Below, in pieces: positions 17,612-25,773 of a DNA stretch of 64,000 bases. How positions within the stretch are numbered: the first letter of the stretch is position 1; every line of letters begins with the position of its first letter. The DNA is from Streptomyces sp. NBC_00557 (GTDB lineage Bacteria; Actinomycetota; Actinomycetes; Streptomycetales; Streptomycetaceae), in assembly GCF_036345995.1 (NCBI RefSeq), contig NZ_CP107796.1:5208001-5272000 (forward strand), given 5' to 3'. The translations under genes and the position numbers were made by a program. The notes beneath the pieces were generated by a model, which ran no database searches, had not been told where the DNA came from, and saw only the letters and a list, made by a program, of their open reading frames with translations.

Positions 17612-18759
17612 CCGTCCGACTCCCCGCGGCCGACGGCTCGTTGCGCGCCTACGAGCCCCGCACCGACCCCCTGGCCGTGTCCCCCGGCGCCCCCTTCACC
17701 TCCCGCACGGTCTTCTCCGCGGCCCACGTCGTCGCCGACCCGTACGCCGACACGACCCCGGACTCGCCCGCCGCCGTCGACTGGGACGCCACCCTCGCCT
17801 TCCGCCGCCACCTGTGGTCCCACGGGCTCGGTGTCGCCGAGGCGATGGACACCGCCCAGCGCGGCATGGGCCTGGACTGGGCGGGCGCCGCCGAGCTGAT
17901 CCGCCGCAGCGCGGCGGAGGCGAAGGCGGTGGGCGGCAGGATCGCCTGCGGGGTCGGCACCGACCAGATCACCAGCGGCAGCCTGGCGGAGATCCGCGCC
18001 GCCTACGAGGAACAGCTCGCGATCGTGGAGGAGGCGGGCGCCCAGCCGATCCTGATGGCGTCGCGCGCCCTGGCCGCCGCCGCCCGGGGCCCCGAGGACT
18101 ACCTGGACGTCTACGGCCATCTGCTGCGCCAGTCCGCCGAACCGGTGATCCTGCACTGGCTGGGCCCCATGTTCGACCCGGCGCTGGAGGGCTACTGGGG
18201 CTCGTCCGGCCTGGACGCGGCCACGGAGACGTTCCTCGAGGTCGTCGCCGCGCACCCGGACAAGGTCGACGGCATCAAGGTGTCCCTGCTGGACGCCGGA
18301 CGCGAGGTCGCCCTGCGCCGCCGGCTGCCCCGGGGCGTGCGCTGCTACACCGGCGACGACTTCCACTACCCCGAGCTCATCGCCGGCGACGAACAGGGCT
18401 TCAGCCACGCCCTGCTGGGCGTCTTCGACCCGCTGGGCCCGCTGGCCGCCGAGGCCGTACGGGTCCTGGACACCGGCGACACGGCCGGCTTCCGGCGCCT
18501 GCTGGACCCCACGGTCGGGCTGTCCCGCCATCTCTTCCAGCCACCGACCCGCTTCTACAAGACCGGCGTGGTCCTCCTCGCCTGGCTCGCCGGCCACCAG
18601 TCGCACTTCACGATGGTCGGCGGACTGCAGTCGGCCCGCTCCCTGCCGCACCTGGCCCGCGCCTACGAACTCGCCGACGCCCTCGGCCTGTTCCCGGACC
18701 CGAAGCTGGCGGAGGAACGGATGAAGACCCTGCTCGCCCTGTACGGAGTCGCCCAGTGA
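17608..18759 (+). CDS. DUF993 dihydrodipicolinate synthase-like protein
   Basis: A 383-residue protein matching the DUF993 group of class I aldolase-like barrels. It contains RRHLWSHGLGVAEAMDTAQRGMGLDW, IACGVGTDQ and KVDGIKVSLLD, where the Lys of GIKVS is a candidate Schiff-base lysine. Its chemistry is unproven; an aldol cleavage or dehydration after the oxidoreductase step is a reasonable inference. It overlaps both neighbours by 4 bases, indicating translational coupling. Stretches such as DDFHYPELIAGDEQGFSHALLGVFDP are conserved in this family. Confidence 0.82.
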   Translation: MTVRLPAADGSLRAYEPRTDPLAVSPGAPFTSRTVFSAAHVVADPYADTTPDSPAAVDWDATLAFRRHLWSHGLGVAEAMDTAQRGMGLDWAGAAELIRRSAAEAKAVGGRIACGVGTDQITSGSLAEIRAAYEEQLAIVEEAGAQPILMASRALAAAARGPEDYLDVYGHLLRQSAEPVILHWLGPMFDPALEGYWGSSGLDAATETFLEVVAAHPDKVDGIKVSLLDAGREVALRRRLPRGVRCYTGDDFHYPELIAGDEQGFSHALLGVFDPLGPLAAEAVRVLDTGDTAGFRRLLDPTVGLSRHLFQPPTRFYKTGVVLLAWLAGHQSHFTMVGGLQSARSLPHLARAYELADALGLFPDPKLAEERMKTLLALYGVAQ

Positions 18760-19589
18760 CCGGTCTCGAACGCTTCTCGATCAACCAGATGACGGTGAAA
18801 CAGCTGTCGTTGCCCGAACTCGCCGACGCGTGCGCGGAACTGGGCATCGGCCGGGTGGGCCTGTGGCGTGAGCCGGTGCAGTCGTACGGCGTCGAGGCGA
18901 CGGCCGGACTCGTCCGCGAGGCGGGCCTGACGGTGACGACCCTGTGCCGGGGCGGCTTCCTCACGGCGATCGACCCGCGGGAGCGGGCGGCCGCCCTGGC
19001 CGACAACCGCCGCGCCATCGAGGAGGCGGCCACCCTCGGCACCGACACCCTGGTCCTGGTCTCCGGCGGCCTCCCGCCCGGCAGCAAGGACCTCGGGGCG
19101 GCCCGGGAACGCATCGCCGACGCCCTGGCCGAACTCGCGCCCTGTGCCGAGCAGCATGCGATCCGCCTGGCCATCGAGCCCCTGCACCCCATGTACGCCG
19201 CCGACCGCTGCGTGGTCTCCACGCTGGCCCAGGCCCTGGACCTGGCCGAGCGCTTCCCCGCGCACCAGGTCGGGGTCACCGTGGACACCTACCACATCTG
19301 GTGGGACGACCAGGCGCCGGCGCAGATCGCCCGCGCGGGCGCGGCCGGCCGCATCCACGCCTTCCAGCTCGCCGACTGGACCACGCCGCTGCCCGAGGGC
19401 GTCCTCAACGGCCGCGGCCAGCTCGGCGACGGCGCGATCGACATGCGCGCGTGGCGGGACCTCGTGGACGCGGCCGGCTACACGGGCCCGATCGAGGTCG
19501 AACTCTTCAACGAGGCGCTGTGGGCCCGGGACGGCAGGGAGGTGCTGGCGGAGACGGCGGAGCGTTTCCACAGGGTCTTGTCTTCTTGA
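18756..19589 (+). CDS. Sugar phosphate isomerase/epimerase, third gene of the LacI-controlled operon
   Basis: A 277-residue xylose isomerase-like barrel. It shows GLERFSINQMTVKQLSLPEL at the start, LAIEPLHPMYAADRC (metal-binding Glu), VGVTVDTYHIWWDD (Asp/His pair) and IEVELFNEALW at the last strand. Together with the Gfo/Idh/MocA and DUF993 genes it completes an oxidation, isomerisation and cleavage set for a sugar or cyclitol not identifiable from sequence. GTG 18756 overlaps the previous stop. No transporter is linked, so uptake must come from elsewhere. Confidence 0.86.
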   Translation: MTGLERFSINQMTVKQLSLPELADACAELGIGRVGLWREPVQSYGVEATAGLVREAGLTVTTLCRGGFLTAIDPRERAAALADNRRAIEEAATLGTDTLVLVSGGLPPGSKDLGAARERIADALAELAPCAEQHAIRLAIEPLHPMYAADRCVVSTLAQALDLAERFPAHQVGVTVDTYHIWWDDQAPAQIARAGAAGRIHAFQLADWTTPLPEGVLNGRGQLGDGAIDMRAWRDLVDAAGYTGPIEVELFNEALWARDGREVLAETAERFHRVLSS

Positions 19590-19622
19590 CCGCCGCTCAG
19601 CACAGCACCTGCGGTGCTGCTC

Positions 19623-19850
19623 TCAGGCGTCGCCGATCCGCCCGTCCTTGACGGCGCTCACGAACGACGTCCAGCCGGCGGCCGAGAAGATCAGGGCGGG
19701 TTTGGCGGTGTCCTTGCTGTCGCGGACGGGGACGACGGCGTGGCCGCAGGCGACTTCGAGACACTCGCCCTGGTCGCCACCGCTGTAGCTGGACTTGTAC
19801 CAACCGGTGCGTGCTGACGAGTCGTTGGCGGTGTGCTCACTGCTGGACAT
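19623..19850 (-). CDS. DUF397 protein
   Basis: A 75-residue protein with the DUF397 hallmarks WYKSSYSGGDQGECLEVA and VPVRDSKD, ending FSAAGWTSFVSAVKDG. Such genes normally follow an XRE/DUF5753 regulator, as here: its ATG lies inside the 3' end of that gene, a 14-base overlap. These pairs (WhiJ-like systems) affect development and antibiotic production in Streptomyces, often with the small partner antagonising the regulator. The function of this copy is inferred only from family. Confidence 0.92.
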   Translation of the reverse strand: MSSSEHTANDSSARTGWYKSSYSGGDQGECLEVACGHAVVPVRDSKDTAKPALIFSAAGWTSFVSAVKDGRIGDA

Positions 19851-20661
19851 GTACGTGTTCCTCCGCTGCCGCCCTGACGAGGGCGAGTGACTCCTGGTGC
19901 GACAACGCGTCGCTCAGGGCCAGAGCGTAAGCGGTCTGGCAGGTACTCACCAGGGCCGGATCATCCATCAGGTTGCCGGTCAGAAAACCCTCGACGTACG
20001 CGACCGGAGCGGAGTCCTGGAAGCTCATGAGGGTGAGCAGGCTCTGCATGAGCGCGTGTGCTCCTACGCCGTACGGCAGGACGTGCAGACGTAGTCGCCC
20101 TGTCTCGGCCATGTCCCCGATCCTGCGCAGTTGTTCCGCCATGGCCTGTGGCCCGCCGACACGTCGGCGGAGAACAGCCTCGTCGAGCAACGTCCAGGCG
20201 ACAGGATGCGAGGGTCCGTCGAGGATGCGACGGCGTTTTGTTCGGATGACGACGAACTCGTCAAGTTCCTCGGCGGTGTAGTTCGGCCGGTAGGCGCAGA
20301 AGAGGGCCCGCGCGTAGTCATCGGTCTGCAGGATGCCGGGAACCAGTGACAGTGCGAACTGCTGGATCAACGTGGCCTGTTGCTCGAGCTCGGCGACGGC
20401 GGCGAAATGGTCGGTGTACTTCGACTCCAGATCCTCCAACCACCGCTCGAAGAACCCGTCCGTCTTGAGCGCCTGGTCGATCCGCCGCGCGTCATCGGGC
20501 TTGGGCAGCCTCCTGCCCGACTCGTAGTGACTGATCAGTGTGGGTGAGCACACGATCACTTCGCCCAGCTGTTCCTGGGTGAGTCCGCCGGCGATCCGCC
20601 GCAGCCTCAGCTCCTCCCCGTACTTCTCGCGCGGCGTCCTCGGCCTGCGGTCAACGCTCAT
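19837..20661 (-). CDS. XRE-family regulator with DUF5753 domain
   Basis: A 274-residue protein. Residues 10-70 are an XRE helix-turn-helix (LRLRRIAGGLTQEQLGEVIV then SPTLISHYESGRRLPKPDD). Residues 90-260 match DUF5753, with SLVPGILQTDDYARAL and VLRRRVGG. ATG 20661 starts just before the HTH; the longer frame adds 31 residues with no support. It pairs with the overlapping DUF397 gene and is divergent from the small gene pair at 20791, which it may control. Confidence 0.92.
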   Translation of the reverse strand: MSVDRRPRTPREKYGEELRLRRIAGGLTQEQLGEVIVCSPTLISHYESGRRLPKPDDARRIDQALKTDGFFERWLEDLESKYTDHFAAVAELEQQATLIQQFALSLVPGILQTDDYARALFCAYRPNYTAEELDEFVVIRTKRRRILDGPSHPVAWTLLDEAVLRRRVGGPQAMAEQLRRIGDMAETGRLRLHVLPYGVGAHALMQSLLTLMSFQDSAPVAYVEGFLTGNLMDDPALVSTCQTAYALALSDALSHQESLALVRAAAEEHVHVQQ

Positions 20662-20790
20662 CCCGCCAACTCCCGTTCCTGACAAAGGCGCTGTCAAGTC
20701 CCCGCCCCTGGCAGGGTAGCCACCCGCGACCTCACTCTGTGAGCGATTCGCCACAGAACGCAGTCACCACTGGTGAGAAAGCAGGTCGGC

Positions 20791-21024
20791 ATGACACCTC
20801 TCCTGGCCCGGCTGGCCGAGCCGCTGCTCCGGCTCCTCCTGCCCGCCCGAGGGCGACGGCGCCGTAGGCCGGTCGTACCGCTCCCGTGCGCGTATGTGCA
20901 CCCGTACTCGTGCCCGTACGTCGGTCGCCCGGTCTCCTACCACCGCAGGGACGAGGCCCCTCTGCGCGGCGAGGACAGCCCGCTCGTCCGCCCCTACCTC
21001 GACCAGGTGGAGACCTGCGCATGA
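20791..21024 (+). CDS. Small Arg-rich protein with LRGEDSPLVRPYL motif
   Basis: A 77-residue protein beginning MTPLLARLAEPLLRLLLPAR, then RRRRRP and a His/Tyr/Pro-rich middle, and ending with LRGEDSPLVRPYLDQVE. From memory the LRGEDSxLVRPYL ending recurs in small Streptomyces proteins paired with genes like the next one. The stop overlaps the next ATG (ATGA). Function unknown. A GTG at 20773 is a possible earlier start. Confidence 0.65.
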   Translation: MTPLLARLAEPLLRLLLPARGRRRRRPVVPLPCAYVHPYSCPYVGRPVSYHRRDEAPLRGEDSPLVRPYLDQVETCA

Positions 21025-21308
21025 ACGACCGCCTGCTCCCCTGGACCGGCCCGGAAGGCAAGCCCTGCTATCTCTTCGGCGATGGCGCGGGCTACGTCTC
21101 ACGGCTCGCGGACCAGATCGAGAGCGTGCAACTCGGCATGGCGGACGGTCTGCTGGATCACGCGGACGAACTCCTCGCCGAGCGGCGACTGACCGGCGAA
21201 GAACTGCGCTATCTCGCCCGTCGGCTGAGCGAATCCCTGCGGGACGTCAAGCGTGTCGCCGAGAGCAGGGGCGCACGGCTCGCGCGGCGACCACCGCCGC
21301 CGGGGTGA
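21021..21308 (+). CDS. Small conserved Streptomyces protein (GPEGKPCYL family)
   Basis: A 95-residue protein with LPWTGPEGKPCYLFGDGAGY, then VSRLADQIESVQLGMADGLL and a helical C-terminal half ending in Arg/Pro. It is coupled to the preceding gene by ATGA. A paralogue of the same build, broken by frameshift and by an insertion sequence, lies at 60753-62470. No enzyme motif is visible. Context next to an XRE/DUF397 pair suggests a regulatory or accessory role, but this is only an inference. Confidence 0.75.
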   Translation: MNDRLLPWTGPEGKPCYLFGDGAGYVSRLADQIESVQLGMADGLLDHADELLAERRLTGEELRYLARRLSESLRDVKRVAESRGARLARRPPPPG

Positions 21309-21599
21309 CCGAGTCGCTCGCGGCGTCACTTAGTGGTCGCGATGGAATGAGAACGCGCGCTTTGCGGGGCGGTCCGCACAGCAGCGGCCCCGGCGGCGCC
21401 CCACGAGGAAGGGCGTCGCCGGGGCTGCCATAAGGGTGAGGCGGCGTGGGTCAGGTGACGGGGATGACGTGGGCGTGGGCGAAGTGTGTGCCGACAGCGG
21501 GTGTACAGCGGGGCCGCGCGAGTGAACTGATGGGTCCGTTATCGATAGATGGCCTCGGCGAGGCCACAACCCCGAGTCCCGGCTGGCCGACTGGTTCGG

Positions 21600-22148
21600 T
21601 CACGCCCAGGACCAGCCCTGGTTGGTCGATCCGTCGCAGCGGAATTGAGCGGCCTGAGCCCCGGTGGCGGTGCTGGCTCCGGAAATGCCCAGGCACAGGC
21701 CACTCTTGCGGTTCTTGAGTGCGAAGTGGTTCCCGTCGTAGACGCTCCAGTCCACGATCCAGTCCTGGTTCAGGTCGCTGGAGCCGTTCGCGATGATGGC
21801 TGTGGCGCCGGAGGCGGTGCTGGCACCATCGATGCCGAGGTTCTTCCCGGCGCCGAAGTTCTCGAATGTGTAGTAATCGCTGAAGAGGTAGGTCTCCCAC
21901 GTCTGCAGCGTGGTGTCGCTGTTGTAGGGCTGCTGGGTGACCTTGGCGCCGTTCGTGGTGCTCGCGGCCTGCAAATACTTTCCGGACTTGAGGTTTTTGA
22001 TCCGCGAAGCCTCGACGGCCGGGAGCCTGGTCGGCTTCGGGTCGTTGGTCTGCGGCGCCTCTGCATGAGCGAGCGCAGGACTGGCTAACGCCAGCAGCGC
22101 TCCCGCGATCGTCGCCGCAACTGCCGTTCTGCTACGTGTTGTGCGCAT
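21600..22148 (-). CDS. Exported ricin-type lectin domain protein (copy 1)
   Basis: A 182-residue protein with a signal peptide (MRTTRSRTAVAATIAGALLA, ending AHAE) and one RICIN beta-trefoil. Repeating pieces include IKNLKSGKYLQAASTTNGA, KNLGIDGASTASGA, LNQDWIVD and KSGLCLGISGASTATGAQAA, ending NQGWSWA. It probably binds carbohydrate outside the cell. Its neighbour at 22272 is a paralogue in the same direction, so they arose by tandem duplication. ATG 22148 is preferred to an upstream in-frame start without a signal peptide. The gap 21309-21599 shows nothing I can support. Confidence 0.85.
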   Translation of the reverse strand: MRTTRSRTAVAATIAGALLALASPALAHAEAPQTNDPKPTRLPAVEASRIKNLKSGKYLQAASTTNGAKVTQQPYNSDTTLQTWETYLFSDYYTFENFGAGKNLGIDGASTASGATAIIANGSSDLNQDWIVDWSVYDGNHFALKNRKSGLCLGISGASTATGAQAAQFRCDGSTNQGWSWA

Positions 22149-22271
22149 GGCACGTTCTCCCTGTGTCGTGTCGGCACTGTTGTCGTGCACCAGGTGCACG
22201 GGCTGGGCAGCGCGGGCGTTCCAGTCGGCGCCCCTGTGCGCGGTTGACCGGAACGCCCGTCGGCCGGGCGA

Positions 22272-22862
22272 TCAGGGATTGAACAGGGCCCAGCCCTGGT
22301 TGGCCGATCCGTCGCAGGGGAACTGCGCGGCCTGTGCGCCGTTGGCTGTACTGGCTCCGGAGATGCCGAGACACAGACCGCTCTTGCGGTTCTTCATCGC
22401 GAAGTAACCGTCGGGGTAGCCGGCGACCGGCACAAGCTTCCAGTCCTGGTTGGCGTCCCCGGCACCATTCGCGATGATGGCCGCCGCTCCGGAGGCGGTG
22501 CTGGCACCGTCGATGCCGAGGTTTCTGCCGGCGGCAACGTTCTCGAAGCTGGTGTACGGGCTGTCGTTGACAGCAGCCCAGTTCTGGAGCGGGTTGGCGG
22601 AGTTCCCCGGCTGCTGAACGACTCTGGCACCGTTGGCGGTGCTGTTGGCCTGGAGGAACTTCTTGGACTTGAGGTTCCCAATCCCGATGCCGGAAGCCTT
22701 GATGCCGAAGAGGTTGCCGTTGAGCACCTGCGAGGACGGTAAGGGCTGACGCCAGTCGGTGTTCTGCGATGACTGGGCGTGTGCGATCGCCGGACTGGCG
22801 ACCGCCATCAGCGTGCCGACGAGGACCGCTGTTACAGCACTCCTGATGGGTGTTGTGCTCAT
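22272..22862 (-). CDS. Exported ricin-type lectin domain protein (copy 2)
   Basis: A 196-residue paralogue of the preceding lectin. The signal peptide is MSTTPIRSAVTAVLVGTLMA ending AHAQ, and the trefoil carries IGNLKSKKFLQANSTANGA, RNLGIDGASTASGA, ANQDWKLV and KSGLCLGISGASTANGAQAA, ending NQGWALFNP. The closest identity to copy 1 lies in the gamma repeat (LCLGISGAS). It has an insertion of about 10 residues after the signal peptide. It is probably transcribed ahead of copy 1 with 123 bases between them. Confidence 0.85.
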   Translation of the reverse strand: MSTTPIRSAVTAVLVGTLMAVASPAIAHAQSSQNTDWRQPLPSSQVLNGNLFGIKASGIGIGNLKSKKFLQANSTANGARVVQQPGNSANPLQNWAAVNDSPYTSFENVAAGRNLGIDGASTASGAAAIIANGAGDANQDWKLVPVAGYPDGYFAMKNRKSGLCLGISGASTANGAQAAQFPCDGSANQGWALFNP

Positions 22863-23366
22863 GACATGCTCCTTTTGTCAGGTCGTGTTGATGTGACCTG
22901 GAAAACTCAATCAGCTTGCGACGAAGATTCGCTAGCCCGTTCGAGCTGTTGGGCTGGAAGTGTTCTGTTGGACGAGGTGTGCCAACTGTGTCTGCGGACG
23001 CGTTGATGCTGATCAACCCGCGTGGCGCGCTGCGTCGCTTCAACCGCGGGTTGTCGGCTGGATCTTGAGGTCGCCCTCCGTCACCCCCGGCTTTGGCTCT
23101 TACCGCCTGGCCGGGTCGTCGAGCGGGAGGATCGGCATGAGCGCAGGGCCAGCCGCCTTGGCCGGATGAGAACTATGTCTGTCCGTCTGCTGAACCCCTG
23201 AGCCGGACGTCACGTACCAGTCGCGGCGGGTGACGCCGTGCCGCCCGCCCTGCCTTAGGGAACCGGGTGGGTGGCACGCGCATATCGCCGGCCGCACGGT
23301 GCAGCGCCTGCCGAGGCGGCGGTGTGCGGCGAACGCGGTGCTCAGAGAAAGGGTCGAACGATTTCA
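22863..23366. other. 504-base gap without a supportable gene
   Basis: This is the divergent region between the lectin pair and the acyltransferase. GC is lower than in neighbouring genes. I see no convincing coding frame, RNA gene or long repeat. Promoters for both directions must lie here. Confidence 0.5.
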
Positions 23367-24545
23367 GTGAATTCGAGTCATCCGGTCAGCAGTTCTCTAG
23401 ACCTGGCCGCGCCGATGGGACAGGAGGCGAAGGCGAGCGGTACACAAGACCGGCGGCAGCTGGTGGGCCTGGATGGTCTCCGCGGCCTGGCGGCCTTATA
23501 CGTGGTCCTGTTCCACTGCTGGCTGTACACCTTCCCGGGATTTCCCGACAGCTCGGCACCTCCCTGGCTGGAGGGTCTCATGTTCGGGCGCCTGGCCGTC
23601 GTCTTCTTCCTGGTGCTCTCCGGCTTTTCCCTGGCGGTCTCTCCGGCCCGTCACGGCTGGCGTTCGGGCGGCGTCGGTCGGTTTCTGCGCCGTCGTGCCT
23701 GGCGCATCTTGCCGCCGTATTGGGCGGCGCTGGCCATGAGCCTGATCATTTCCTGGTTCATCGTGCCGGCTTCGCATTCCGGCCCGCCTACTGGCACGTC
23801 AATTCTGGTGTACGGCCTCGTCGCTCAGGACATGGTTACCGCCCCCACGCCGAACGGCGCGTTCTGGTCGATCGGAGTGGAGGCCGAACTCTATCTCCTC
23901 TTCCCTCTTCTCCTTTTTGTTCGGCGACGCGTGGGGGCGGCGGTCCTGGTCGCGTGCGTGACTGTTCCGGTGATCCTCCGTGGCTTGGCGGCAGCGAACG
24001 CTTCTCCCGTGGAAGGCGACAACTGGCTCGCTCCGCACCTCGCTCCCGTGTTCGTCGCAGGCCTGGTAGGCGCCGCGGTCGTCACCGCTTCGGACCGGGT
24101 CCGACGTCTGCCATGGGGATGGTTCGCCGTCCTGGCGGCGCTGCCAGTCCTGGCTCTCGGCGTCACGCAGGGTTCTGTTTGGACGGTGAAGCATTATTTC
24201 TGGATAGACATCGCCATCGCCCCTGCCATGTCGATGCTGCTCGCTGCGGTCGCCACCGGCAGGCCCGCCATCCTTGTGCGGCTCCTTACTGCGCGCCCCA
24301 TTCGAAGTCTCGGCAGCTTCTCATACAGCCTTTACCTGATCCATCTGCCCATCGTGATGACAGTGGTACGCCGCGTGGCACCCCGCTTTTTCTCGCCAGG
24401 CCTGCCCGTCTTCTGGTTCACGCTCAGCGTGGCCCTCCCAGTCTCGGTGCTCGGGGCATGGCTCTTTTCCAAGATCTTCGAGATGCCGTTCAAGCGGAAC
24501 AGGTCATGGAGGTCCTTGATCGAAGCCCTGTCGCGCGGCGCGTGA
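23367..24545 (+). CDS. Acyltransferase family 3 (OafA/YrhL-like) membrane protein
   Basis: A protein of about 392 residues with 10-11 membrane helices. It begins the domain with QLVGLDGLRGLAALYVVLFH, containing the active-site Arg and the His of acyltransferase family 3, and later has FWSIGVEAELYLLFPLLLF and LGSFSYSLYLIHLPIV. Such enzymes O-acylate cell-wall sugars or secondary metabolites. The GTG at 23367 is the most likely start; ATG 23415 is an alternative. Lower GC than the flanks suggests acquisition together with the lectin genes. The acceptor is unknown. Confidence 0.85.
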   Translation: MNSSHPVSSSLDLAAPMGQEAKASGTQDRRQLVGLDGLRGLAALYVVLFHCWLYTFPGFPDSSAPPWLEGLMFGRLAVVFFLVLSGFSLAVSPARHGWRSGGVGRFLRRRAWRILPPYWAALAMSLIISWFIVPASHSGPPTGTSILVYGLVAQDMVTAPTPNGAFWSIGVEAELYLLFPLLLFVRRRVGAAVLVACVTVPVILRGLAAANASPVEGDNWLAPHLAPVFVAGLVGAAVVTASDRVRRLPWGWFAVLAALPVLALGVTQGSVWTVKHYFWIDIAIAPAMSMLLAAVATGRPAILVRLLTARPIRSLGSFSYSLYLIHLPIVMTVVRRVAPRFFSPGLPVFWFTLSVALPVSVLGAWLFSKIFEMPFKRNRSWRSLIEALSRGA

Positions 24546-24613
24546 AGGTCCGGCTTCCCGGACGACAACGCCGGCCCCGCGGGGACCCGTTGCCGCACGC
24601 CGTGCCCGTGCCG

Positions 24614-25516
24614 TCACAGCGTCTCGACTTGCTCCGGTGTCGGGTACGACTCCTGCGCGCCCCGTCTGGTGACGGCCGCCGCGCCCACCCGGGCCGCGTA
24701 CGCCGCCGCGTCAGCCAGGTCCGCGCCCGTCGCCAGCCGCCAGGCGAGCGCGGCTGTGAACGCGTCCCCGGCGCCCGTGGTGTCCACCGCGTCCACCTTC
24801 ACCGACGCCACCCGCGCCACTCCTGAGGAGTCGCACACCAGCGCGCCCTCCGCGCCCAGCGTGACCACCACCGAGCGCGGCCCCTTGGCCAGCAGCAGGC
24901 GGGCCCAGTCCTCGGGGTCCTCGCTGACGCACGCGCCGCCGAGGATCACCCGGGCCTCGTGCTCGTTGACGATCAGCGGGTCGCAGGCCGCGAGCACCTC
25001 GGTCGGCAGGGGGCGCGGCGGGGACGGGTTCAGCACGAGACGGCTGCCGGGGGCCAGGTTCCGCACGACCTCCACGACCGTCTCCAGCGGGATCTCCAGC
25101 TGCGTCGAGACCACACGGGAGGCGAGGAACAGGCTCACCGCCGTCCGCACGTCCGCCGGGGCGAGCCTGGCGTTGGCGCCGGGCGACACCACGATGCTGT
25201 TGTCCCCGGAGGGGTCCACGGTGATCAGCGCGACGCCCGTCGGCGCCTCGCCCACCAGCACGCCCACCGTGTCGACGCCGGCCGCGCGCAGCGAGTCCAG
25301 GAGCAGCCGGCCGTGCGCGTCGTCGCCGACCCGGGCCAGCAGGGCCGTGTCCGCGCCGAGCCGGGCCGCGGCCACCGCCTGGTTCGCGCCCTTGCCGCCC
25401 GGGTGGACGGCCAGGTCGCCGCCGAGCACCGTCTCACCGGCGGCGGGCCGCCGCTCGACGTCGATCACCAGGTCGGCGTTGGCCGAACCCACGACCAACA
25501 GGTCGTAGTCGAACAT
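24614..25516 (-). CDS. rbsK: Ribokinase
   Basis: A 300-residue PfkB-family sugar kinase with the ribokinase N-terminal signature VVGSANADLVIDVERRPAAG, HPGGKGANQAVAAARLG, and the C-terminal DTTGAGDAFTAALA carrying the catalytic Asp and anion hole. It phosphorylates D-ribose at O5 in the cytoplasm. No ribose transporter is adjacent; it is a lone gene divergent from the helicase. Assignment as ribokinase rather than another PfkB kinase rests on PGGKGANQ. Confidence 0.85.
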   Translation of the reverse strand: MFDYDLLVVGSANADLVIDVERRPAAGETVLGGDLAVHPGGKGANQAVAAARLGADTALLARVGDDAHGRLLLDSLRAAGVDTVGVLVGEAPTGVALITVDPSGDNSIVVSPGANARLAPADVRTAVSLFLASRVVSTQLEIPLETVVEVVRNLAPGSRLVLNPSPPRPLPTEVLAACDPLIVNEHEARVILGGACVSEDPEDWARLLLAKGPRSVVVTLGAEGALVCDSSGVARVASVKVDAVDTTGAGDAFTAALAWRLATGADLADAAAYAARVGAAAVTRRGAQESYPTPEQVETL

Positions 25517-25773
25517 CAGTTGACTCTCCTGACTCCCCCTGAGAGCTGACCCCGGTCGGGCGGCCGCCCCCCATGGTGCCCGATGCCGGGTGATCCGCGC
25601 TGGACGACCCCCACGTGTGGCCCGCCGTCAGCCCCGGCGGCGCCCCTTCTCACGGACGGCACGCAGGGGAGTTGACCCGCCCCGGCCCCGGAACGGAACC
25701 GCCGGCCACCTGACCCGGCCGGCACCGTCACTCACCCGCCCCGCGTGTCAGACCCCACCGGTACCGTCGGATC

